From Oscillospiraceae bacterium (GTDB taxonomy: Bacteria; Bacillota; Clostridia; Oscillospirales; Ruminococcaceae): a DNA stretch of 48,995 nt. The notes under the pieces were generated by a model. That model saw only the letters and a program-made list of their open reading frames with translations, had not been told where the DNA came from and ran no database searches. Position numbers and translations under genes: made by a program. The DNA is taken from NCBI GenBank assembly GCA_009777635.1, contig WRLK01000021.1:1-48995 (forward strand). Reading direction: 5' to 3'. This document shows, piece after piece, positions 1-7,511 of the stretch (positions are counted from its first letter, which is position 1; the number at the start of each line of letters is the position of its first letter).

Positions 1-78
1 AAAACACTCTTCCACGCCCCAAAAACAACCGCCTGCAAAATAAATGTCTTTCAAGTTATTCATATTGATGTTCATCAT
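1..78 (-). CDS. msrA: Peptide-methionine (S)-S-oxide reductase MsrA, N-terminal part (runs off left edge)
   Basis: The frame starts at an ATG pair (78 and 75) and runs off the left edge, so only 26 residues are visible. They include GGCFWGVEECF, the N-terminal active-site motif of MsrA, which reduces methionine sulfoxide in damaged proteins using thioredoxin; the Cys of GCFW is the nucleophile. A GGAGGGA ribosome-binding site lies about 8 bases upstream and a consensus-like promoter at 134-162. The gene lies inside the skin-type element and so looks like element cargo rather than part of the sigK locus. Whether an MsrB domain is fused downstream cannot be seen. Confidence 0.85.
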   Translation of the reverse strand, partial: MMNINMNNLKDIYFAGGCFWGVEECF

Positions 79-133
79 CTTTTAGTCTCCCTCCGAGGTG
101 CTTAGAATCTCCAAAGAAACTTGCTTCTATTTA

Positions 134-162
134 ATTATACCCTGCCTGACAATAAAACACAA
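134..162 (-). promoter_or_regulatory. Sigma-A-type promoter of msrA
   Basis: On the minus strand a TTGTGT -35 (157-162) and a perfect TATAAT -10 (134-139) are separated by 17 bases, pointing at msrA. Confidence 0.6.
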
Positions 163-189
163 TTCGCTTTCAAAAGGAGGGCGGTTTAA

Positions 190-354
190 TTGGATGTACA
201 TCAAATTAGAGAAGCCATGCGATGTAGCACGAATATACAGCAACTACCGCTAAAGGTCAAATTTTACGCAAGGGTATCTATGGAACGAGAGGAGCGGATT
301 TTTCTCCTGTCTTTATCTGCAGTAATGTCTTCGATGTTGTATTCTATGTTATAA
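190..354 (+). pseudogene. Truncated duplicate of the N-terminus of the adjacent serine recombinase
   Basis: From about 174 to 298 the DNA is a diverged copy of the start region of the recombinase gene at 842: the same AGGAGGGCGGTT ribosome-binding region, then a TTG-started frame reading DVHQIREAMRCSTNIQQL and on to FYARVSMEREER. Homology stops abruptly at 298, just after the catalytic-serine segment, and the frame runs into unrelated sequence and a stop at 352-354. The 54-codon product would keep the RVS catalytic motif but lack the rest of the resolvase domain, so it is a remnant. It probably arose by tandem duplication followed by deletion, or by replacement of an older recombinase. Confidence 0.8.
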
Positions 355-672
355 TAAACATATATAATCTGCAGATGATTTTTGATATTGAAACGCGGGA
401 TTGAAAAAATGCGAAGTGGCTGTAAAGCCGATAATCTGCCCGAACCAGAGTTTGATGTTTCTTCAACTATGTTTTTATATTCGGAGTAACAATCATTTAA
501 ACGCAAAATATACCGACGCTAATGTCGGTATAAATGAAACGAAAAATCTATACCGACGTTCAGAGATTAACTATTTTGGCCCATAATTTATAGTTGGTCT
601 AAATCCAATCATTCATAGGACAAAATCCGCCCCACATAAACTTAAATCAGCGGTAGAAGGGGGGATTCAAGG
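355..672. other. Gap between recombinase remnant and the SHOCT-like gene
   Basis: About 320 bases with no convincing gene. It holds one short hairpin (TACCGAC at 512-518 with GTCGGTA at 525-531) and an imperfect repeat of ATACCGACG near 552. The short open frames here have no ribosome-binding sites. The stretch probably replaces the body of the truncated recombinase copy. Confidence 0.5.
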
Positions 673-861
673 GTGGATACCGGATTGGATTACAAGATAA
701 CGGCTGCACTTTTAAAAAGCATATATGAGCAGAATTTAATTTCCGAAGATACTTATAACCATTCCTTGAATAACCTTTCAAAAACGCTAGATTATCAGCC
801 AAGTTTAGGGTATGATGTGGTGCTAAAGGAGGGCGGTTCAAATGAATGTACATCAAATTAA
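673..861 (+). CDS. Small SHOCT-like protein upstream of the serine recombinase
   Basis: A 62-residue protein starting at GTG with a strong AGAAGGGGGG ribosome-binding site about 9 bases upstream. The core ITAALLKSIYEQNLISEDTY resembles the short oligomerisation motif (SHOCT-like) of small proteins often encoded just ahead of large serine recombinases in Firmicute elements. Its last 20 bases overlap the start of the recombinase, which implies translational coupling. The function is unknown; a role as partner or regulator of the recombinase is inference from position only. Confidence 0.65.
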   Translation: MDTGLDYKITAALLKSIYEQNLISEDTYNHSLNNLSKTLDYQPSLGYDVVLKEGGSNECTSN

Positions 862-2461
862 GGAAGCCATGCGATGTGGCACAAATATTCAGCAGTTACC
901 GCTAAAAGTCGCATTTTACGCAAGGGTATCTACGGAGCGGGAGGAGCAGGCCTCATCGCTTGAAAATCAGGTCGGATATTATACAAGCTTTATCCAGGGC
1001 AATTCATTGTGGACATTCGTAGACGGTTATATTGACGAAGGAATCAGCGGGGCAAGCACCTTAAAGCGCGATAGCTTCAATCGAATGATAAAAGACGGCA
1101 AAAATGGTCGGTTTAACTTTATCATCACGAAGGAGATATCGCGCTTTTCACGTAATACGGTCGACAGCATCCAGTATACACAGGAACTCCTGCGGCACAA
1201 TGTGGGGGTTTTGTTTCAAAATGACGGAATAAACACCTTTGACACCGACAGTGAATTGCGCCTAACCATCATGTCAAGCCTTGCCCAAGATGAACTGCGC
1301 AGATTATCGGAGCGTGTAAAGTTCGGGCATAAGCAGTGCATTAAAAATGGAAAAGTGCTTGGCAATGACCGCTTGTATGGCTACAACAAAAAAAACTGCG
1401 TACTCACCATCAATGAGGAACAGGCGGAGGTTGTCCGCCTGATTTTTGATTTGTACGCAAACCAACAGCTTGGGCTGCGAAAAATATCACGAGTATTATT
1501 AGAACGCGGGATTACAAGCAGTAAAGGAAACGCATTCAATACCCGCACGATGACAAATATGCTGAACAATCCCAAATACAAAGGTTATTACTGCGGGAAT
1601 AAGACATCGTCGATAGATTATCGCACAAAGAAAAGCATATTCCTGCCGGAAAGCGAATGGGTGGTTTACAAAGATGAAAACATCCCAGCGATTGTATCTG
1701 AAGAATTATGGGATAAGGCGCATGCATTATTAAAGGTCAGAAGCAGCCAGCTCCGCAGCAGCGGCGCGATTTTTCACAACCGCTACGCCTACAGCGGAAA
1801 AATTGTCTGTGCGGAGCATGGAACCTCCTATCAGCGGCAGATGCGGGAAAGCGGCAAAGAGGTGTGGCTGTGCCGCGCCTACCGTGAAAAAGGCGCCGCC
1901 GGTTGCAACGCCCCGATTCTTTATACTTATGAGCTTGATGAGATCATGTCCGACATCTTCAAAAAGGTAGGGCGGAACAAAGACAAAATCATTTCACAAA
2001 TTATAGGCTTGATTTCCGATTCGCCGGATAGAAAAAATTATGAAAAGGAAATCACGCGGCTTGAAAATGAAGTTTCAAGCATTGAAGGCAAAAAAGAAAA
2101 GCTGCTGGAGCTATCCATTGATGGCGCTTTAAGCAACGCGGAATTCAAGAAACGCAACGATACCCTCAACGCGAAACTCGATAAAGTCTATACACAACTT
2201 GAATCAATAAAACAAGAGCAAGAAAAAAGCAACGAAACCTCCGCAAGCCTTGAAAAAATCAAAACAGCCCTTGAAAAAGAGCTGAGTTTTGAAAATGGAG
2301 TCAACAGCGAATTGGTCGCCTCCATCGTAGAGAAAATCATTGTCATCAACACCGGCAACAAAAACCATGTGAAGCTCGAAATCCACCTCGCGATGGGCGA
2401 TAAAATCCCCATTGAATACGAGCAAATCCACGCGTCCGTTTGTAGCAAGAAGGCTTTATAA
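842..2461 (+). CDS. spoIVCA: Large serine recombinase, SpoIVCA-type (skin element excisionase)
   Basis: A 539-residue large serine recombinase. The N-terminal resolvase domain (about 22-170) carries FYARVSTE with the catalytic serine at residue 30 and KEISRFSRN. It is followed by a recombinase domain (about 180-300), a zinc ribbon (Cys323, His327, Cys344, Cys355) and a long coiled-coil C-terminal arm (about 395-485). ATG follows AAAGGAGGGCGG. The gene is convergent to the truncated sigK and its stop codon falls at the junction, so the attachment site overlaps its 3' end. In the sigK system this enzyme joins the two sigK halves in the mother cell. The symbol rests on domain type plus location; the domain call is secure, the orthology is inference. 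Confidence 0.9.
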   Translation: MNVHQIKEAMRCGTNIQQLPLKVAFYARVSTEREEQASSLENQVGYYTSFIQGNSLWTFVDGYIDEGISGASTLKRDSFNRMIKDGKNGRFNFIITKEISRFSRNTVDSIQYTQELLRHNVGVLFQNDGINTFDTDSELRLTIMSSLAQDELRRLSERVKFGHKQCIKNGKVLGNDRLYGYNKKNCVLTINEEQAEVVRLIFDLYANQQLGLRKISRVLLERGITSSKGNAFNTRTMTNMLNNPKYKGYYCGNKTSSIDYRTKKSIFLPESEWVVYKDENIPAIVSEELWDKAHALLKVRSSQLRSSGAIFHNRYAYSGKIVCAEHGTSYQRQMRESGKEVWLCRAYREKGAAGCNAPILYTYELDEIMSDIFKKVGRNKDKIISQIIGLISDSPDRKNYEKEITRLENEVSSIEGKKEKLLELSIDGALSNAEFKKRNDTLNAKLDKVYTQLESIKQEQEKSNETSASLEKIKTALEKELSFENGVNSELVASIVEKIIVINTGNKNHVKLEIHLAMGDKIPIEYEQIHASVCSKKAL

Positions 2462-2651
2462 TATGAGCTACCAGCCTTAGGTTATGCTCAATAAGCTTAT
2501 CTCTCGCCCGAATATCGCCAGCCCTGATCTTTTCAAGACATTCCCGCTCCTCCTTTTGCGATAGCGGCTTTGGAAAGGACCCGCTTGACGCCACATGCAG
2601 CACAAAATAAAGTAAATTGCATGCAGCAAACATAAAGAGCAAGGAAAGCAT
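2346..2651 (-). CDS. sigK: N-terminal fragment of pro-sigma-K, interrupted by the skin-type element
   Basis: Residues 1-66 match the start of RNA polymerase sigma-K: a hydrophobic leader (about 1-22) like the membrane-tethering pro-sequence of Bacillus pro-sigma-K, then FPKPLSQKEERECLEKI and DKLIEHNLRLVAHIIK. Homology ends at K66 (about 2454), inside sigma region 2; the next 36 codons belong to the element. A GGGGTGA ribosome-binding site supports the ATG. Intact sigma-K drives late mother-cell genes (coat, lysis) and would form only after excision joins this part to the C-terminal half outside the window. A pro-sequence suggests SpoIVFB-type processing, unlike the C. difficile protein. A mother-cell-type -10, CATATATT, lies upstream. 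Confidence 0.85.
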   Translation of the reverse strand: MLSLLFMFAACNLLYFVLHVASSGSFPKPLSQKEERECLEKIRAGDIRARDKLIEHNLRLVAHIIKPSCYKRTRGFARIQWGFYRPSRGGFRASHGFCCRC

Positions 2652-3005
2652 TCAATCACCCCACAGAATACCAATATATGAGACGAAAAGGTATTTGTGC
2701 GCGTCCATTTTCGCTTTCCTTAAAAATACCTTGGCCTTTTTAAGTTTTTTTCGCCGGTTTTGATTTAAATCCGCAAACCCGGCAAATGGGGCTTGAGGAA
2801 AACGGCTTGCCCTTCATCCAAAAAGAAGTGATCATCAGCGAATTTTTACGGCGGGCGTTTTAGCGGCCCTGACCGAAAAGGAGTTTTGACGCGCAAAGAC
2901 GACGCCGGATGGGTTATTCAAGAGGTCTATTATACTATGACGAGTAGGGCGTAATATGGCAAAATATAGCGTGATGCTCGATCATGCCGATAATTGCTCC
3001 GGCCG
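2652..3005. other. Intergenic region upstream of sigK
   Basis: About 350 bases between tatD and sigK. On the minus strand CATATATT (2669-2676) resembles the -10 of sigma-E/sigma-K promoters (CATA core), suitably placed upstream of the sigK ATG, but no clear -35 is spaced correctly. No gene or RNA was recognised here. Confidence 0.35.
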
Positions 3006-3929
3006 TTATATCCTATACACATCACATGCGTTTTTAAACGTAATATCTATAAGTTCCCGTATGTCTATCCCCTTTATCCGCGCGAGTGCTGCGGCTGTTT
3101 CGGTGAGCATCGAGGAGTCGCACCGCTTGCCGCGAAACGGCTCCGGCGCCATGTAAGGGCAGTCGGTTTCGATAAGCAGCCTGTCAAGCGGCACCGCCGC
3201 CGCGGCCTCCGCCGTCTTGCGCGCGTTCTTAAACGTAACCACGCCGGTAAACCCGATATAAAGCCCAAGCTTTAGAATCTGTCCGGCCATTTCGGCTGAA
3301 CCTGAATAACAGTGCATGATGCCGCGTGGCTTATACCGCGTTAAAAGCTCCAGCGTATCGGCGTGAGCCTCCCGGTCATGGACTATCACCGGCAAGTCAA
3401 GCGCAAGCGCAAGTTTTAGCTGCTCTTCAAAAACGCGTTTTTGTATGTCCCGGGGCGAGAAATCATAGTGGTAGTCAAGTCCCATCTCGCCGATTGCCAC
3501 AACCTTTTCGTGCTGTGTAAGAGCTGCGATTTTGTCTATAAAGTCATCGGGCGCGTCTTTTGCTTCATGGGGGTGGATTCCGGCGGATGCGTAAATAAAA
3601 TCGTATCTTTCCGAAATCGCGACGCCCGCTTTAGCCGTTTCAAGGTCTGACGCCGCGTTTACAACGAACCGCACGCCCTTATCGTTCAGCGACGACAGGA
3701 TATCGTCGCGGTCCTTATTAAAGCGCTTGTCCTCGTAATGGGCGTGGCTGTCGAAGAGACCTGTTTGGCAGCCCGCCGTGGATGGCTGGCCGAGGATTTT
3801 TTTTGCGCGGTGCAGATGACAGGTTCCGCTAATGCTTTGTGCATTGGCGGGTTCTGGCGGCAAGGCCGAGCGGAAAAAAGGCCGGCCGGACGTCGCGGAA
3901 GGGTTGCCAAACAGGTCTGCTCTATTCAC
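3006..3929 (-). CDS. tatD: TatD-family metal-dependent hydrolase with an unusual N-terminal extension
   Basis: TatD-family (YcfH/YabD) nuclease-like amidohydrolase-fold enzyme. Metal ligands are visible in family order: FDSHAHYE, GEMGLDYH, IVHDRE, MHCYSG and ETDCPYMAPEP. The only ATG overlaps the metG stop as ATGA, so translation looks coupled, and metG-tatD adjacency is common in Firmicutes. From that ATG the protein is 307 residues, about 57 longer than usual: family members start right at the FDSHAHYE region. The extension (rich in Pro, Ser, Gly) resembles no domain I know; the only other in-frame start is a TTG at residue 23. The core assignment is secure, the true start is not. Confidence 0.88.
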   Translation of the reverse strand: MNRADLFGNPSATSGRPFFRSALPPEPANAQSISGTCHLHRAKKILGQPSTAGCQTGLFDSHAHYEDKRFNKDRDDILSSLNDKGVRFVVNAASDLETAKAGVAISERYDFIYASAGIHPHEAKDAPDDFIDKIAALTQHEKVVAIGEMGLDYHYDFSPRDIQKRVFEEQLKLALALDLPVIVHDREAHADTLELLTRYKPRGIMHCYSGSAEMAGQILKLGLYIGFTGVVTFKNARKTAEAAAAVPLDRLLIETDCPYMAPEPFRGKRCDSSMLTETAAALARIKGIDIRELIDITFKNACDVYRI

Positions 3930-5878
3930 CGTATTTTCGCCCCCGCCGGAACATGGTCGTCCACAAAGACGACGCGCGCTTCGTTACCGGGCATATCGGC
4001 CGCTAAAAGCATCCCGTTTGATTCCACTCCGCGGATCTTCGCGGGCTTTAAATTCGCCACAAGAATAATTTTCCTGCCGATCAGATCATCGGGCTTGTAC
4101 CATTCGTGTATGCCCGATACGACCTGCCTTGTCCCTGTGCCGTCGTCAATCCGTATTTTAAGCAGCTTATCAGACTTCGGAACCGCCTCGCACGCTATGA
4201 TTTTGGCGGCTTTCAGCTCAATCTTTGCAAAATCCGCGATGTCAACAAGGCTTACGACTCCCTCAGGCTTTTTGGCGGCCTGCGCTTTCAGCGTGTCCTC
4301 GGCTTCTTTACCGGGGCCTCCAAGCGCCTCGAGCTCGTTTAGCTCCTTTTCAAGATCGATGCGCGGGAACATCGCGTCTCCGCGATTTATCTTCGGGTTT
4401 TGCGGCAGCAGCTCAAACGTTTTTGCCGACTGCCAGCAGGTAATATCGCCGCTTATTCCGAGCTGCTCGAATATTTTCGGGGCGGTTTGCGGCATAAACG
4501 GGGACAAGAGTATTCCCGCGATGCGGATAGACTCCAAGAGGTTGCAGATGACGGCTGCAAGGCGCGGACAATCCGCCTCGTTTTTCGCAAGGGCCCACGG
4601 CATCGTCTCGTCGATGTATTTGTTTGTGCGGGAGATAAACTTGAATATCTCGGTGAGCGCCAGAGGAAGCTGCAGGTCGTCCATGAGGCTTTCGACTTTT
4701 GCGGAAAGCCCCTTAGCCATATCCATAAGCTCATCGTCAACGGGTGCGGAGACGCGTTCTTTCGGAAAGCCTCCCTCAAAATATTTTAGCGCCATCGTAA
4801 CGGAACGCGAGACAAGGTTGCCCAAATCGTTCGCAAGGTCCGCGTTGATGCGGTTTATCAGCGCCTCGTTCGTGAAATTGCCGTCCTGGCCGAACGGAAC
4901 CTCGCGCATTAAGAAATAGCGGATGGCGTCAACGCCGTAACGCCCGCAAAGGATCACAGGGTCAACCACATTTCCCTTTGATTTGCTCATTTTATCGCCG
5001 CCGAACAAAAGCCAGCCGTGGCCGTAAACCTTTTTCGGCAGCGGCAAATCGAGCGCCATAAGCATGGCAGGCCAGATAATCGCATGAAAACGGACGATCT
5101 CCTTTGCCATGAGATGTACGTCGGCGGGCCAGTATTTGTCAAAATCGCCGTAGCTTGTGTTGCCGTAGCCAAGCGCCGTGATGTAGTTTGACAGCGCGTC
5201 GACCCAGACATACACGACATGCCCGGGATCAAACGACACGGGAATCCCCCATGCAAACGACGTTCTTGATACGCACAAATCGTCAAGGCCGGGCTTTAAG
5301 AAATTGTTCACCATCTCGTTTATCCGCGTCTGAGGCTGCAAAAATCCGGGGTTGTCCTCATAAAGCTTTAAGATTTTATCGGTGTAGTTTGAAAGCCTAA
5401 AGAAATACGCCTCCTCCGACGCCTGCTCGACGCCGCGGCCGCAGTCCGGGCATTTTTTGTCCTTTAGCTGGCTGTCGGTCCAGAACGATTCGCAGGGCTT
5501 GCAGTACGCGCCCTTGTACTCCGACTTGTAAATCTCGCCGCGCTTGTACAGCTCATTAAAAATATTCTGTATCGATTCCTCGTGGTAATCGTCGGTCGTC
5601 CTGATAAAGCGGTCGTAGCTTATATCCATAAGCTTCCACAGCTCCTTGATGCCCGCGACGATTTCATCGACATACGCTTTCGGGGAAACGCCCGCTTCTT
5701 TGGCTATGCTTTCGATTTTCTGCCCGTGTTCATCGGTCCCGGTCAGGAACATGACGTCGAACCCCTGCATTCGCTTGTACCGCGCAATCGTGTCACATAC
5801 CACCGTCGTGTAGCTGTGCCCGATGTGAAGCTTCGCGGACGGGAAATAAATAGGGGTCGTGATGTAAAACTTTTTCAT
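3926..5878 (-). CDS. metG: Methionyl-tRNA synthetase
   Basis: A 650-residue class I methionine--tRNA ligase that charges tRNA-Met. The HIGH signature is at residues 18-21 and KMSKS at 296-300. A four-cysteine zinc knuckle (CKPC...CPDC) lies in the connective domain, and the WVDALSNYI segment belongs to the catalytic core. The C-terminal 100 residues form an EMAP/Trbp111-like tRNA-binding domain (DIADFAKIELKAAKI onward), present in many bacterial MetRS. GGGAGGAAC sits just upstream of the ATG. The 3' end overlaps tatD by 4 bases. A short leader with a terminator-like hairpin precedes it (see 5892-5931). Confidence 0.97.
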   Translation of the reverse strand: MKKFYITTPIYFPSAKLHIGHSYTTVVCDTIARYKRMQGFDVMFLTGTDEHGQKIESIAKEAGVSPKAYVDEIVAGIKELWKLMDISYDRFIRTTDDYHEESIQNIFNELYKRGEIYKSEYKGAYCKPCESFWTDSQLKDKKCPDCGRGVEQASEEAYFFRLSNYTDKILKLYEDNPGFLQPQTRINEMVNNFLKPGLDDLCVSRTSFAWGIPVSFDPGHVVYVWVDALSNYITALGYGNTSYGDFDKYWPADVHLMAKEIVRFHAIIWPAMLMALDLPLPKKVYGHGWLLFGGDKMSKSKGNVVDPVILCGRYGVDAIRYFLMREVPFGQDGNFTNEALINRINADLANDLGNLVSRSVTMALKYFEGGFPKERVSAPVDDELMDMAKGLSAKVESLMDDLQLPLALTEIFKFISRTNKYIDETMPWALAKNEADCPRLAAVICNLLESIRIAGILLSPFMPQTAPKIFEQLGISGDITCWQSAKTFELLPQNPKINRGDAMFPRIDLEKELNELEALGGPGKEAEDTLKAQAAKKPEGVVSLVDIADFAKIELKAAKIIACEAVPKSDKLLKIRIDDGTGTRQVVSGIHEWYKPDDLIGRKIILVANLKPAKIRGVESNGMLLAADMPGNEARVVFVDDHVPAGAKIR

Positions 5879-5891
5879 TTTTGTTCCTCCC

Positions 5892-5931
5892 GAAATAAAA
5901 AATAACCTGCCGGGAATAATCCGGACAGGTT
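5892..5931 (-). terminator. Terminator-like hairpin in the metG leader (possible attenuator)
   Basis: Read on the minus strand, AACCTGTCCGG pairs with CCGGCAGGTT around a short loop and is followed by a T-rich run (ATTTTTTATTT) immediately before the metG ribosome-binding site. A terminator between a promoter (5953-5981) and its gene suggests attenuation. No T-box sequence (AGGGTGGTACCGCG type) was found, so the sensor is not evident. Confidence 0.55.
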
Positions 5932-5952
5932 AAAGTATACCACCAAGTCTTA

Positions 5953-5981
5953 ATTTTATCAAGGATTATGACGCGCCGCAA
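5953..5981 (-). promoter_or_regulatory. Candidate promoter of metG-tatD
   Basis: Minus strand: -35 TTGCGG (5976-5981), 17-base spacer, -10 TAAAAT (5953-5958). Confidence 0.5.
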
Positions 5982-6006
5982 GATTGACTAAATTGCAATC
6001 TTCCGC

Positions 6007-6035
6007 TTGCAATCCTGCGGGAAATCTGATATGAT
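6007..6035 (+). promoter_or_regulatory. Promoter of tRNA-Gly
   Basis: -35 TTGCAA (6007-6012), 17-base spacer, -10 TATGAT (6030-6035), about 19 bases before the tRNA 5' end. Confidence 0.65.
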
Positions 6036-6053
6036 GATAAAGCTAAAATTTAT

Positions 6054-6127
6054 GCGGGCGTTGTTTAATGGTAAAACTCTAGCCTTCCAAGCTAGCGACG
6101 TGGGTTCGATTCCCATCGCCCGCTCCA
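6054..6127 (+). tRNA. tRNA-Gly, anticodon UCC
   Basis: Full cloverleaf: acceptor GCGGGCG pairs with CGCCCGC, anticodon stem CTAGC/GCTAG encloses CTTCCAA (anticodon TCC, reads GGA), T-arm GTGGGTTCGATTCCCAT, and an encoded CCA end. A perfect hairpin follows at 6130-6161. Confidence 0.97.
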
Positions 6128-6129
6128 AG

Positions 6130-6161
6130 AGAACATCTCCATCCTAGGATGGAGATGTTCT
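6130..6161 (+). terminator. Perfect inverted repeat after tRNA-Gly
   Basis: GAACATCTCCATCC and its exact complement form a near loop-less palindrome directly after the tRNA. There is no long T run, but placement suggests transcription termination or 3' processing. Confidence 0.6.
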
Positions 6162-6162
6162 T

Positions 6163-6223
6163 AAAATAGCAGGGCAAAACTCACAGCTTATGCGGCGCGT
6201 TGTACATTGTATATCAAAGGGTA
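6163..6223. repeat. Partial copy of a MITE-like inverted-repeat element (copy A)
   Basis: The segment contains AATAGCAGGGCAAAACTC followed by CACAGCTTATG and the terminal arm TTGTACATTGTATATC ending AAAGGGTA. Each part matches the inside or the end of the element at 25372-25644, in a shortened, rearranged form with only one end. The arm also supplies a -35-like TTGTAT for the next gene. Confidence 0.6.
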
Positions 6224-6236
6224 TATTCAATAAAAT
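6207..6236 (+). promoter_or_regulatory. Candidate promoter of the alcohol dehydrogenase gene
   Basis: TTGTAT (6207-6212) inside the repeat arm, an 18-base spacer, and TAAAAT (6231-6236). If used, a repeat element contributes half of the promoter. Confidence 0.4.
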
Positions 6237-6254
6237 ATAGAAAGAGGTCTTGTA

Positions 6255-7433
6255 ATGCAGAATTTTGATTTCTATTCACCTGCCCGCATCGTATTTGGAA
6301 AAGACACGGAAAAAGAGATTGGCGGACTCTTAAAGCCCCATGCTTCAAAAGTGCTGCTGCATTACGGCGGCGGCAGCATCAAAAAGAGCGGGCTTTACGA
6401 TGTTGTCATAAGCTCTTTGAAAGAAGCGGGCGTTGCGTTCGTGGAGCTTGGCGGCGTCAAGCCTAACCCGCGGCTTTCCCTTGTGCATGAAGGAATTGCG
6501 CTTTGCAAAAAGGAAGGCGTGGACTTAATCCTTGCGGTAGGAGGCGGCAGCGCGATTGATTCCGCAAAGGCGATTGCCATGGGCGTGTACTACGACGGCG
6601 ATATCTGGGAAGTCTACGAGCAAAGTAAGCCGGTCGACAAGGCGCTGCCCGTGGCGACGATCTTAACGATTCCCGCGGCGGGGAGCGAGGCAAGCGGCGA
6701 CACGGTAATCACAAACGAAGAAAAAGAGCTTAAGCTCGGCTACGGCGACCCGCATCTGCGCCCGCTTATCAGCATCATGAATCCGGAGCGGTTTTATACA
6801 TTGCCGAAAGAACAGCTCGGCTACGGCGTCGCTGATATCATGAGCCATATTTTTGAGCGGTATTTCACAAACACGGTCAGAGTCGATTTAACCGACGGGC
6901 TGTGCGAGACAACGCTTAAAACCGTGATAAAAAACGCGCTGCTTGTACAGAAAAATATGCATGACTACGACGCGTGGAGCGAAGTCGGGTTTGGCGGGAC
7001 CGTCGCACATAACGGCCTGTTAGGCATGGGACGCCAGCAGGACTGGGGCTGCCACATGATGGAACACGAGCTCAGCGCTATTTACGACGTCCCGCACGGC
7101 GCGGGGCTTGCCGTCCTGACCCCCGCATGGATGAAATATGTTTACAAGGATAACCTGGGCATGTTCGTTCAGTTTGCGGTAAACGTCATGGACGTTAAGG
7201 GCAGCTTCCGCGAACAGGAAGCAATCGCGCTTGAGGGCATCGACCGCTTAAGCGAATTCTTCAAGAAGCTCGGGCTGCCGTCCACTTTAAAGGAAATCGG
7301 CATTGACGAAAGCAAGTTTGAGCTGATGGCGAAGAAAGCGACCGGAGTGGAGTTCGGACATGAACACCCAATAGGCGGGCTCAAGAAGCTGTACTGGAAA
7401 GACATAGTAGAAATCTTTAAGCTGGCGAAATAA
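6255..7433 (+). CDS. Iron-containing (YqhD/butanol-dehydrogenase-type) alcohol dehydrogenase
   Basis: A 392-residue group III alcohol dehydrogenase, reducing aldehydes to alcohols with NAD(P)H. The nucleotide-binding GGGS motif is at 96-99. Predicted metal ligands Asp194, His198, His267 and His281 fall at the same residue numbers as in E. coli YqhD. AGAGG lies upstream of the ATG. The gene stands alone between tRNA-Gly and a strong terminator. In a fermentative anaerobe it would dispose of reducing equivalents as alcohol; the substrate (butyraldehyde or other) cannot be told from sequence. Confidence 0.93.
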   Translation: MQNFDFYSPARIVFGKDTEKEIGGLLKPHASKVLLHYGGGSIKKSGLYDVVISSLKEAGVAFVELGGVKPNPRLSLVHEGIALCKKEGVDLILAVGGGSAIDSAKAIAMGVYYDGDIWEVYEQSKPVDKALPVATILTIPAAGSEASGDTVITNEEKELKLGYGDPHLRPLISIMNPERFYTLPKEQLGYGVADIMSHIFERYFTNTVRVDLTDGLCETTLKTVIKNALLVQKNMHDYDAWSEVGFGGTVAHNGLLGMGRQQDWGCHMMEHELSAIYDVPHGAGLAVLTPAWMKYVYKDNLGMFVQFAVNVMDVKGSFREQEAIALEGIDRLSEFFKKLGLPSTLKEIGIDESKFELMAKKATGVEFGHEHPIGGLKKLYWKDIVEIFKLAK

Positions 7434-7448
7434 ATTGCGGCGTACTAT

Positions 7449-7484
7449 AAAAAGGAAAAGGCCCGAACGGGTCTTTTCCTTTTT
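7449..7484. terminator. Bidirectional terminator between adh and tupC
   Basis: AAAAAGGAAAAGGCCCG pairs with CGGGTCTTTTCCTTTTT around a two-base loop; A and T tracts on both sides let it serve both converging transcripts. Confidence 0.85.
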
Positions 7485-7511
7485 ATGTTTAAACAAAACC
7501 GCTGCCGTCAA

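Larger units (their letters stand above)
1..2458. mobile_element. Right end of a skin-type sigK intervening element (partial)
   Basis: The segment from the left edge to about 2455-2460 interrupts sigK: the N-terminal sigK frame (minus strand) is recognisable down to 2454 and then switches to unrelated residues exactly where the recombinase gene ends. It holds partial msrA, a truncated recombinase copy, a small SHOCT-like gene and an intact SpoIVCA-type recombinase. In Bacillus subtilis and Clostridioides difficile the skin element is excised in the mother cell by SpoIVCA to rebuild sigK. The other end, carrying the C-terminal sigK half, must lie left of the window. The exact crossover dinucleotide cannot be fixed from one end. 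Confidence 0.85.

Noticed and set aside
401-586. 61-codon frame between the recombinase remnant and the SHOCT-like gene
   Set aside because: No ribosome-binding site, odd composition, and it lies in a scrambled segment of the element.
3738-4919. Long plus-strand open frame (393 codons) over tatD and metG
   Set aside because: It is antisense to two well-supported genes, has Ser-rich shadow-like composition and no ribosome-binding site.
5880-6053. T-box riboswitch for metG
   Set aside because: I looked for the AGGGTGGTACC-type sequence and specifier structure; neither is present and the leader from the inferred promoter is too short.
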